Origin: an uncultured Planctomycetaceae bacterium
GTDB lineage: Bacteria; Planctomycetota; Planctomycetia; Pirellulales; UBA1268
DNA length: 15,031 nt
NCBI GenBank assembly: GCA_903885855.1
Contig: CAISKG010000165.1
Span: forward strand, 1 to 15,031
Reading direction: 5' to 3'
In this document: positions 8,301 through 13,881 of the stretch, one piece after another
Numbering within the stretch: the stretch's first letter is position 1
How the letters are laid out: every line of letters starts with the position of its first letter
Program-made: the position numbers and the translations under genes
Notes under the pieces: model-generated
What the model was told of the DNA's origin: nothing
The model's database searches: none
The model's input: only the letters and a program-made list of their open reading frames with translations

Positions 8301-8703
8301 CCTGATTGGCGAGCGTCTGCAGGCCGAGGTCGCGGTAGGCCGCGGCCAGGGCGCTCGACAGGCCCGCCGACGGGCCCGACGCGGCGCAGGCCAGCAGCAG
8401 GTCGATCGCCTCGTCGTAGCGCCGGGCCAGGAGCAAGGCCACGCCCGGGGCCGGGATCGTGGCCGCCCCGGCGGCGTCGGGGCGTTCGCCGAGCGCCGCG
8501 GGGAGGTGGTAGCGGTGGATCGCCGCCAGGAAGAACAGCGCCCGCACCCGGCGGTAGAGGTTGGGGCAGCCGCGCCGGAAGGCGTCGAGGGCCGCCGCCT
8601 CGGCGAGCAGGCCGCCCGCGTCGAGGCCGCGGCAGGCCTCGTCGATCGACCGGTCGCGCAGCGCCTCGTCGTCGGCGGTGATGATCGCGACGAGCCTGCT
8701 CAT
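5386..8703 (-). CDS. Fused FKP-like GHMP sugar kinase and UDPGP-family nucleotidyltransferase (1105 aa)
   Basis: Predicted to convert a free sugar to sugar-1-phosphate and then to an NDP-sugar in one polypeptide. Residues 1-180 are a mostly helical region I do not recognise. Residues 185-540 match the fucokinase half of FKP-type enzymes: PVRMDLSHAGWSD (185-197), VLNISVDL (211-218), PKGSRLAVST (318-327, the phosphate loop, altered from the usual PKGSGLGTSS), GGGWQDSGG (373-381, with likely catalytic Asp378) and GGMSGGGMGF (526-535). Residues 735-1105 resemble UDP-sugar pyrophosphorylases: TLAAGVGSRW (737-746), K754 in KALNP, HNIDTVGTDLDP (911-922, probable metal Asp914), and FYNTLTSWIDL (977-987). 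The C-terminal end, with VTLKDVKKRWG, FPVAQFEKLWGD and WLRDGS, also fits that family as I know it. The ATG at 8703 overlaps the stop of the upstream nucleotidyltransferase (ATGA). The much longer open frame reaching 10563 is antisense-type noise upstream of this start. The domain calls are good; the sugar and the nucleotide are unknown, though UTP is most likely. Confidence 0.85.
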   Translation of the reverse strand: MSRLVAIITADDEALRDRSIDEACRGLDAGGLLAEAAALDAFRRGCPNLYRRVRALFFLAAIHRYHLPAALGERPDAAGAATIPAPGVALLLARRYDEAIDLLLACAASGPSAGLSSALAAAYRDLGLQTLANQVRQSVRAIRGNQWMFRVGHPVDHPLRVRRELVRRGDGGAGTPFPVLHESTPVRMDLSHAGWSDIFFLGMDCPEAARVLNISVDLGVHGRDPAPRPPVEAFFRVIDEPILRLTSIDLDATADIADVAEVFDFGRDHLGLLKAAVIASGIVPPGIEGSGASLAEVFAVVVGPGLGLELVSSVNGIPKGSRLAVSTNLLASLIAVCMRATGQARSLSGGLDEGERRLVAARAILGEWLGGSGGGWQDSGGVWPAAKLIRGVAAVEGDPEYGISRGRLLPSHEPVPLGADLQESLVLVHGGMAQNVGPILEMVTEKYLLRSGAEWRARREAGEVLDEIIAGVSAGDVRRIAAATTRNFTGPIRTIIPWASNAYTEALIDGVRERYGGRFWGFWMLGGMSGGGMGFIFDPAVREEAQAALAEIMAAAKRRFEHGLPFAMEPVVYDFAVNPRGTWCACREGADALLPAGYYARTVPHLLRSARRELPESRRLELELFGAACRSRPDMAGMVDTLFDKLLPPAAAARTGGRELRAALEALGFDEAEHEQIRADLRAGRIGLAQNRLPAATAIEDVADGDVGWWEPGADADGGLRAAGVDAIRRGEAAVVTLAAGVGSRWTQGAGVVKALNPFCRLAGRWRTFLDVHVAKARRTARLAGGTVPHVVTTSHLTHPQLEAAGLPVILSPGRAVGLRMVPMVRDLRFSWEESAQQTLDEQREKMRDSVRAALVAWAERAGEGSDYTDNTLAQCLHPVGHWYEIPNMLRSGVLARLLRAQPRLRWIMLHNIDTVGTDLDPALLGRHIDGGAAVTVEVIPRHLEDRGGGLARVNGRPRLVEGLAMPREEDEWRLRFYNTLTSWIDLDALLRLFGLGRAEVLAAGEGDAGAQAAIAAAVRRVSARMPTYVTLKDVKKRWGHGQEDVFPVAQFEKLWGDVTALPEVPTRYVVVPRVRGRQLKDVAQLDGWLRDGSAAAVEALGDWD

Positions 8704-9539
8704 GGCGACTGCGGCTGCCGCGCGAGGAGCTCCACGATCCGCGCGAGCACCTCGGAGCGGTCCCGGCCGGCCAGCGCCAGCGCCAGCTGCGCCGTGAGCA
8801 GCCCGTAGGGGAGGCCGAGGTCGAAGCGCACGCCCGACACCTGGTGGGCGAGGTAGCGCTCCCGCCGCGCCAGGCGTTCCAGCGCCGTCGACAGCGAGCG
8901 GCGCTCGTCCGGCGCGGCGGCGGCGAGGAGATCGAAGATCGTCGGCGTGAGGACGTGCATCCCGAAGAAGCACAGGTAGTGGCCGGCACGCAGCCCGGGC
9001 ACCGAGAGATCCTGCTCGGCACGCGTCGGCGTGGGCTTCTCGACGACGGTCTCGATCTCGTAGAGCCGGTCGGACCGCGCCACGCGCCGGCCTCCCACGG
9101 TGCCGAACCAGGGGAGCATGCTCTCGCGCGTCGGCTGCACCGCCGACACCGCGCAGGCCTCGGCCCGCGCCATCTCCACCAGCTGCCGCGCGCAGCGGGT
9201 CTCGGTGTCGCTGACGTAGAGGTGGTCGCCGACGAGGTGCAGGAACGGCTCGTCGCCGACGAAATCCCGGGCCAGGAGGACGGCGGCCCCGTAGCCCTCG
9301 GGGCGGGGCTGGGGGATCAGTTCCAGGCGCGACGGCGGCTCGTCGATCGCCTCGAGGAAGGCCTCCTCGTCGCCGGGGCGCACCACGACGGCGATCTCGT
9401 CGGCACCGGCCGCCAGGGCCTCGTCGACGATGATCCCCAGCGCCGACCGCATCCGGCCGTCGCGGTCGACGAGGCGCTGGAGGGGAAACTCCTGGCGGGC
9501 CGGCCCGGCGGCGGTGATGACGGCCCTGCGGAGATTCAT
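8700..9539 (-). CDS. GalU-like sugar-1-phosphate nucleotidyltransferase with degenerate signature (279 aa)
   Basis: The fold is that of GalU/RmlA-type enzymes, which join sugar-1-phosphate to UTP or dTTP. Matches are AVITAAG (6-12), DEALAAGADEIAVVV (39-53), EGYGAAVLLAR (81-91), VGDHLYV (103-109, D105 in the metal-binding position), VEKP (166-169) and FDLGLPYGLL (239-248). However, the glycine-rich GxGTRxxPxTK signature is replaced by GPARQEFPLQR (12-22). The GT pair is absent, the Arg is offset by one residue, and the Lys is Arg22. I recall similar degenerate signatures in planctomycete homologues but cannot verify this here. The length fits GalU. The ATG at 9537-9539 is 60 bp after the upstream glycosyltransferase. 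Its TGA overlaps the start of the kinase/nucleotidyltransferase fusion, implying coupled synthesis. It may be catalytic with altered specificity, or it may be a partner or regulatory subunit. Confidence 0.82.
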   Translation of the reverse strand: MNLRRAVITAAGPARQEFPLQRLVDRDGRMRSALGIIVDEALAAGADEIAVVVRPGDEEAFLEAIDEPPSRLELIPQPRPEGYGAAVLLARDFVGDEPFLHLVGDHLYVSDTETRCARQLVEMARAEACAVSAVQPTRESMLPWFGTVGGRRVARSDRLYEIETVVEKPTPTRAEQDLSVPGLRAGHYLCFFGMHVLTPTIFDLLAAAAPDERRSLSTALERLARRERYLAHQVSGVRFDLGLPYGLLTAQLALALAGRDRSEVLARIVELLARQPQSP

Positions 9540-9579
9540 CGCGTCGCCGGAGGCGGGAGGGACGGAGCGACTGAAGCAT

Positions 9580-9595
9580 GGCCCCCAGGTGGGCC
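9580..9595 (-). other. Small hairpin between glycosyltransferase and GalU-like gene
   Basis: GGCCC and GGGCC pair across a 6-nt loop directly after the glycosyltransferase stop codon, within the 60-bp intercistronic gap. It could modulate read-through, or it may be chance at this GC content. Confidence 0.15.
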
Positions 9596-9599
9596 GGAT

Positions 9600-10820
9600 T
9601 CAAGCGGGGGGCGGTGGAACGGGCGCGGGAGCGGCGCGTGCGCACCGGTACAACTCGTCGAGATGGCGCCCCGCGACGTGCCCCCAGGAATACTCCGCAC
9701 GGACCCACGCCTGCCCGCGCCGCCCCATCGCTTGAAGCGCCTCCGGAGCCAGCGCCGTGGCCCGCTCCAGCGCCTCCGCCAGCGCCGGCACGGTCGGCGC
9801 CACGCTCCAGCCGCAGCCGCGGGGGGCGATCGCGGCCCACGGGGCGGCGGTGGTGCAGATCGCCGGCACGCCGGCGGCCAGCGCCTCCCCCACCACCAGC
9901 GCGAACGCCTCGGAACGCGACGGCAGCACGAACAGCTCCAGCGACGCGAAGTGCTCCCCCAGCCCCTCCTGCGGCACCGCGCCGCCGATCTCCACCTCCG
10001 CGGCGATCCCCAGCCGGTCGGCCAGGGCGGCGAGCCGTGCCGCCTCGTGCCCGTCCGACGGCCCGCGGATCGACAGCCGCCAGCCCGCCGGGGCCGCCGC
10101 CTTCCAGGCCTCGAGCAGGCCGTCGAGATGCTTGATCGGCAGCAGCCGGCCCAGGTAGCCCGCGCGGCGCACCCCCCCCGCGGCCCTGCCGCGCGGCGCG
10201 TCCGCCGGGGGCCGCACCCCCAGCGGCACGAGCCGCGGCTCGCAGCCGGGGAGCAGGGCGACGAGATCCTCCCCCTCCGCCGGACTCGTGACGTGCAGCG
10301 TGTCGGCGCGGAGGAGGAGCGGGCGCAGGCTGGCATGCCACACCAGGCGCTTGCGCCACCGGCTCTTCCGCAGCGCCTCGGCGCGGAGCATGCCGTGCGG
10401 CGAGATCACGAGCGTGGCCCCGGCCGCCGTCGCCGCTCGCGCCGCGGCCTGCACCGGCGCCACCCACACGCCATGGAGGTGCACCACGAAGCGCCGCCCC
10501 TCCGCCGCCGCGCGCGCCGCGGAGGCCGACACGATCCGGCGCATGCGCCGCGCCGCGCGCCACTGCCCGAGCGGATGCCAGGGCGCCGCGATCGCGGAGA
10601 GCGTCGCCAGGCCGCGCGAGGCGACGTCGCTGATCACGGTCGCCGGCCGCGCGGCATGCTGCCCGGCGATTTCCACCGCCGCGCCGTGCCCCGCCAGCCC
10701 CTCGGCCAGCTGGGCCACGCAGACCGGGATCCCGCCGTCGTCGTCCAGCGTGCTCGACACCAGGAGCACCCGCGGCGGGAGCCCGGGAGGAGGCGGCGCG
10801 GCGGTGGCGGGAGACTTCAT
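9600..10820 (-). CDS. Glycosyltransferase, GT4-like (406 aa)
   Basis: This is a retaining GT-B glycosyltransferase, likely adding a sugar to a growing lipid-linked glycan. The acceptor half starts with RVLLVSSTLDDDGGIP (17-32), a typical GT4 opening with a Gly-rich loop. HLHGVW (114-119) and ISPHGML (139-145) are the usual central motifs. The donor half has GYLGRLLPIKHLDGLLEAW (221-239), and VLPSRSEAFALVVGEALAAG (298-317) contains a full E-x7-E motif (E304, E312). The ATG at 10820 is followed by a Pro/Ala-rich tail of 12-15 residues before homology begins, so a slightly later start cannot be excluded. The C-terminus ends in a Pro-rich stretch (APAPVPPPPA). It lies 39 bp downstream of the preceding glycosyltransferase, so it is in the same operon. 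The 10-bp palindrome GGGGATCCCC immediately precedes the ATG. Confidence 0.92.
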   Translation of the reverse strand: MKSPATAAPPPPGLPPRVLLVSSTLDDDGGIPVCVAQLAEGLAGHGAAVEIAGQHAARPATVISDVASRGLATLSAIAAPWHPLGQWRAARRMRRIVSASAARAAAEGRRFVVHLHGVWVAPVQAAARAATAAGATLVISPHGMLRAEALRKSRWRKRLVWHASLRPLLLRADTLHVTSPAEGEDLVALLPGCEPRLVPLGVRPPADAPRGRAAGGVRRAGYLGRLLPIKHLDGLLEAWKAAAPAGWRLSIRGPSDGHEAARLAALADRLGIAAEVEIGGAVPQEGLGEHFASLELFVLPSRSEAFALVVGEALAAGVPAICTTAAPWAAIAPRGCGWSVAPTVPALAEALERATALAPEALQAMGRRGQAWVRAEYSWGHVAGRHLDELYRCARAAPAPVPPPPA

Positions 10821-10859
10821 GGGGATCCCCGGGAGCCGTGCCGGCCGCCGGACGGCGCT

Positions 10860-11948
10860 TCAGCGGAGCGCCGCGACGAGGGCCAGGAACCGCTCCACCG
10901 CCCTCTCCGGACCGTGCCGGAGGGCCACGGCGTGCACCCGGGCCCGCCGCGCCCCGTCGATCTTACCCCCCTCCACGGCGCGGCGCAGCGCCGCCGCCAG
11001 CGCCGCGACGTCGCCGGCCGGCACGACGGCGCCGGCGACGGGGTCGTCGAGCAGATCGGCGGCACCGCAGGCGTCCGTGCAGACCACCGGCGTGCCGGCG
11101 CCGAGGGATTCGTTGACGAGCATCCCCCAGCCGTCGTGGCGGCTGGGGACCACGGCGAGATCGGCCCGCTCGAGCTCCGCCACCAGCGCCGCATGGGGGA
11201 CCGTCCCGCGGACGCGCGTCGCCCCCTGCCGGGCGGCCTCGGTCTCGAGCCCCCGGCGGAGCGGGCCGTCGCCGAAGAGGTCGCACTCCCAGCCGCCGGC
11301 GGGGAGGGTCGCCAGCGCCTCGAGGAGGACGTCGAAGCCCTTGCGCCGAATCAGCTGCCCGGCGGCCACGATCCGCACCGGCCCCGGCGCCGGATCGGGC
11401 GTGGCGGCGAGATCGGGGACGGCGACGTGGTAGCCGAAGGTCGCCAGCCGCGCCGGGGCGAATCCCACCGCCTCGAAGAACCGCCGCCCCACCGCCCCCA
11501 TGGGGAGCACCAGCGCGAAGCGATCGCCGTAGCGCCGCACGAGCAGCCGGCCGCGGAGGATCTTCAGCGGCCCGGCGAGAGGGCCGAGCTGCGGTGCCTC
11601 CGAGACGATCCCCAGCCGCGCCGCGGAGGGCACGAGCCGGCGGAAGGCGCGCCACACGGTCGGGTGGGAGAAGAAGCCGCTGAAGAGGTGGAGCGTGTCG
11701 GCGCGATCGTGGGCCACCAGCCGCTCGAAGCCCGCGGCGCCGGAGACGTCGACGACCTGCACCCGTTCGTGCACCACCGGCGGCCAGCCCTGGGCGAGGC
11801 GTTCCGCGGGCAACGGCCGTTCGGCGGCCAGGATCACCTCGCCGGCGTGCCGCGCCTGGAGGATCTCGAGGAAGTCGCGCTGGTGGGGGCTGACGATCGG
11901 CTGCCAGAACACCAGCCGCCGGATCCCCGTGCCGCCGGCGGCGCTCAC
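10860..11948 (-). CDS. Glycosyltransferase, GT4-like, GTG start (362 aa)
   Basis: This is a GT-B glycosyltransferase. The N-terminal half has LVFWQPIVSPHQRDFLEIL (12-30), LHLFSGFF (86-93) and GIVSEAPQ (113-120), resembling transferases of capsule and O-antigen loci. The donor half includes IVAAGQLIRRKGFDVLLEAL (193-212), LFGDGPLR (224-231) and the VPSRHDGWGMLVNESLGAGTP region (267-287). The usual E-x7-E motif is D272-x7-E280 here, so the first Glu is Asp. The GTG at 11948 is chosen because it overlaps the TGA of the upstream glycosyltransferase in a GTGA arrangement, and family resemblance begins about 10 residues later. The open frame continues upstream to 12335 but would overlap the neighbouring gene by nearly 400 bp. 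Same operon as its neighbours; 39 bp to the next gene. Confidence 0.88.
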   Translation of the reverse strand: MSAAGGTGIRRLVFWQPIVSPHQRDFLEILQARHAGEVILAAERPLPAERLAQGWPPVVHERVQVVDVSGAAGFERLVAHDRADTLHLFSGFFSHPTVWRAFRRLVPSAARLGIVSEAPQLGPLAGPLKILRGRLLVRRYGDRFALVLPMGAVGRRFFEAVGFAPARLATFGYHVAVPDLAATPDPAPGPVRIVAAGQLIRRKGFDVLLEALATLPAGGWECDLFGDGPLRRGLETEAARQGATRVRGTVPHAALVAELERADLAVVPSRHDGWGMLVNESLGAGTPVVCTDACGAADLLDDPVAGAVVPAGDVAALAAALRRAVEGGKIDGARRARVHAVALRHGPERAVERFLALVAALR

Positions 11949-13087
11949 GACGGCACCGTCGCAGGGGCGCCGCCGCCGAGGGCCGCGGCCAGCCGGGCGA
12001 CGCACGAGGCCCAGTCGCGGCCGCGGGCGTGCTCCCGGCCCAGGGCCACCCACCGCGCCCGGGCCGCGGGGTCGGATCGCAATTCCTCGACGGCGTCGAC
12101 GACGTCCGCGGGCCGATCCTCGTCGACGTACCGGGCGGCCGCGCCGGCCGTCTCGGGCACGGCGGTCAGCCGGCAGGCGATCACCGGCAGTGCGGCCGCC
12201 ATCGCCTCGAGCGCGACCATCCCGAAGGACTCGACGTTGGGGAGGTAGAGCAGGGCCAGGTATCCGGGCATCATCGCGGCCAGCTCGGCGGCGGGGCGGT
12301 AGCCGAGGCGGCGGACGTTGCCCCTGGCGGCGCACGACCGCACGGTCCGCGCGTCGTCCATCGTACCCACCACGTCGATCGTCATGCCCGGCAGGCGCCG
12401 GGCGAGTGCGTCGGCGCTGGCGAGGACGCGCTCCCCGCCGTCCCAGGCGTTGAGGCCCCCGACGACGAGGAGCCGGTCACGGTCGTGGGCCGCGCCGGCG
12501 GCCCCGTCGCCGGCGGCGAAGAACACCTCGTCGACGCCGTTGCCCACGACGACCGACCGGGCCGGATCGAGGCCGAAGCGGTCGACGAGGAAGCGCTCCA
12601 GGTAGGGGGACACCGGCAGGACGAGATCCGCGTGGCGGCAGACGCGGCGGAGGAACCAGCCCAGCCTCGCGCGCTCGAGCCGGGCGCGCGGCGCGTCGCG
12701 GCCGGGCAGCGAGGGCTCGAAGTAGGTGACGCCGTGGATCGTGACGGCGGACCGGGCCCGGCCCCCCGGGGCCCACAGTTCCTGCGGCGACCAGACCCAG
12801 TCGATCCCCGGGCAGAGACGGTCGAAGGTCGGCGCCCCGCACACGCCCCACACCGCCCGGCCGACGCGGTTGGACAGCGGCAGGGGGCGGACCGGCAGAC
12901 CGGCGAGGCTGCTCGCGGCCGGGAGCCGCCCCCCCTCCAGCTGTCCGCGCGGGGCGGCGACGGCGACGTCGAAGCCGGGCGTGGCCGCCAGGCCGCGCAC
13001 CATCCGCGCCACGTGCTTGTCGACGCCGGTCGGGCGCCGCGTGGTGTAGCGGAGATCGACGTGCGCGGCGACGCGGATGGGGGTCAT
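11945..13087 (-). CDS. Glycosyltransferase, GT4-like (mannosyltransferase type, 380 aa)
   Basis: This is a retaining GT-B enzyme resembling the MtfB/WbaZ-like GT4 group. The N-terminus IRVAAHVDLRYTTRRPTGVDKH (4-25, shown in part) has the TGVxK/R acceptor loop typical of that group. Other matches are WSPQELWAP (99-107), VTIHGVTYFEP (115-125), LPVSPYLERFL (157-167), VVVGNGVDEVFF (179-190, the GNGVD motif) and a full E286-x7-E294 motif in ESFGMVALEAMAAALPVIA (286-304). The ATG at 13087 is preferred; an in-frame GTG at 13105 would add six residues without homology. No Shine-Dalgarno is visible. The gap to the upstream acyltransferase is 37 bp, and its stop overlaps the next start (GTGA). The family is certain; sugar specificity is not. 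Confidence 0.92.
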   Translation of the reverse strand: MTPIRVAAHVDLRYTTRRPTGVDKHVARMVRGLAATPGFDVAVAAPRGQLEGGRLPAASSLAGLPVRPLPLSNRVGRAVWGVCGAPTFDRLCPGIDWVWSPQELWAPGGRARSAVTIHGVTYFEPSLPGRDAPRARLERARLGWFLRRVCRHADLVLPVSPYLERFLVDRFGLDPARSVVVGNGVDEVFFAAGDGAAGAAHDRDRLLVVGGLNAWDGGERVLASADALARRLPGMTIDVVGTMDDARTVRSCAARGNVRRLGYRPAAELAAMMPGYLALLYLPNVESFGMVALEAMAAALPVIACRLTAVPETAGAAARYVDEDRPADVVDAVEELRSDPAARARWVALGREHARGRDWASCVARLAAALGGGAPATVPS

Positions 13088-13124
13088 GCCATGAGCGGGG
13101 CGCACGGGCCGCCGCCCCCGCAGG

Positions 13125-13793
13125 TCAGGGGAGCAGCGGGCCGACGCGTCCCGGCACGCCGTAGACGATCGAATCGGGGGGCGCGTCGGAGAGGAGGCAG
13201 GAGTTGGCGCTGATCTTCGAGCGATCGCCGAGCGTGCAGCCGGGCCCGATGGAGGCGTGGAGGCCGAGGAAGGCGTCGGCCCCGGCGCGCGCCCGGCCCG
13301 CGAGGGTCGCGTAGGGGGAGAGGACGGCGAAGGGGCCCACCTCCGCGTCGTGGGCCACCGAGGCGTGGTAATTGACCAGTGCCCAGGGGCCCACGACCGC
13401 CGCGTCGCTGATCACGGCGCCGGGGCAGATCACCGCGCCCGCGGCGATGCGCGCCGTGGGCGCCACCACCGCGGTGGGATGGACGAGCGTGAGGAAGCGG
13501 GCGCCGCGGGAGGCGAGATCCTCGGCCACCCTCCGGCGCACCCCGGGGATCCCGATCGCCAGGAGGAAGCCCTCGTCGTCGCGCGGCGCGTGCGCGTCGG
13601 GTTCGCCGAGCAGGCGCAGCGTCCCGTCGGGGCGGCCGGTCGCCGCGCCGAGGTGGCCGGCGAACTCCACGCCCGCTCCGCCCCAGGCGTCGCGCGCCCA
13701 GAAGCGCACCTCGCGGCCGAACCCGCCGGCGCCGACGATCACCACCCGGCGCACGCCCTCGGCCGCGTCACCAGCGGAAACGGGAAGCGTCAT
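13125..13793 (-). CDS. PglD-like sugar O/N-acyltransferase (222 aa)
   Basis: Predicted to transfer an acyl group, usually acetyl, from CoA or ACP onto an NDP-sugar amine or hydroxyl. It has the PglD-type N-terminal Rossmann-like domain, with VVIVGAGGFGREV (17-29) for NDP-sugar binding. A left-handed beta-helix of hexapeptide repeats runs from about 105 to 195, including ARIAAGAVICPGAVI (114-128) and repeats through 195. His148 in VAHDAEVG lies at the position of the catalytic His of PglD/NeuD enzymes. The C-terminal VYGVPGR (210-216) is the usual closing motif. The length is normal (about 200-220). The ATG at 13793 is followed by 14 residues before the Rossmann strand. It lies 88 bp downstream of the SDR. 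With a CoA ligase and an SDR upstream, the donor may be something other than acetyl-CoA; this is inference. Confidence 0.9.
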   Translation of the reverse strand: MTLPVSAGDAAEGVRRVVIVGAGGFGREVRFWARDAWGGAGVEFAGHLGAATGRPDGTLRLLGEPDAHAPRDDEGFLLAIGIPGVRRRVAEDLASRGARFLTLVHPTAVVAPTARIAAGAVICPGAVISDAAVVGPWALVNYHASVAHDAEVGPFAVLSPYATLAGRARAGADAFLGLHASIGPGCTLGDRSKISANSCLLSDAPPDSIVYGVPGRVGPLLP

Positions 13794-13813
13794 GGACCGG
13801 GTGCCGGAAGGGA

Positions 13814-13828
13814 GGGCGCGACGCGCCC
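13814..13828 (-). other. Perfect inverted repeat in the leader of the acyltransferase gene
   Basis: GGGCGCG-A-CGCGCCC is a 7+1+7 perfect inverted repeat about 20 nt upstream of the acyltransferase ATG. As RNA it would form a stem of at least 5 bp with a 3-5 nt loop. It shares its CGACG centre with the repeat at 2961-2973. It may influence translation, or it may be chance. Confidence 0.3.
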
Positions 13829-13835
13829 GGACGAC

Positions 13836-13855
13836 GGGGGAAGTGTACGTCCCCC
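13836..13855 (-). promoter_or_regulatory. Hairpin containing a candidate -10 element (TACACT)
   Basis: GGGGGA and TCCCCC form a 6-bp stem with an 8-nt loop. On the minus strand the loop and stem edge hold TACACT (13842-13847), four of six matches to TATAAT, about 50 nt before the acyltransferase ATG. No good -35 is seen 16-18 nt upstream. It is either an internal promoter or an intercistronic hairpin in the 88-bp gap. Confidence 0.22.
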
Positions 13856-13881
13856 GCGCCGGCGACGGGAGCCGCGCCCCG

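Noticed and set aside
5161..8808. Very long + strand open frame (1215 codons)
   Set aside because: It lies opposite the kinase/nucleotidyltransferase fusion and part of its neighbours, crosses gene boundaries, and is low-complexity His/Arg/Gly/Ala protein with no fold-like motif.
8704..10563. Upstream in-frame extension of the fusion gene to 1725 codons
   Set aside because: The extension would fully overlap the GalU-like gene and most of a glycosyltransferase in another frame, and its translation is Arg/Gly/Ala noise. The ATGA overlap fixes the start at 8703.
8844..12248. Very long + strand open frame (1134 codons)
   Set aside because: It spans the antisense of three glycosyltransferases and the GalU-like gene without respecting their boundaries; no motifs are present.
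11949..12335. Upstream in-frame extension of the glycosyltransferase at 10860-11948
   Set aside because: It would overlap the neighbouring glycosyltransferase by almost 400 bp with Arg-rich, motif-free sequence. The GTGA junction gives a better start.
13088..13105. Alternative GTG at 13105 for the glycosyltransferase
   Set aside because: It adds six residues only; the ATG at 13087 directly precedes the conserved N-terminal strand.
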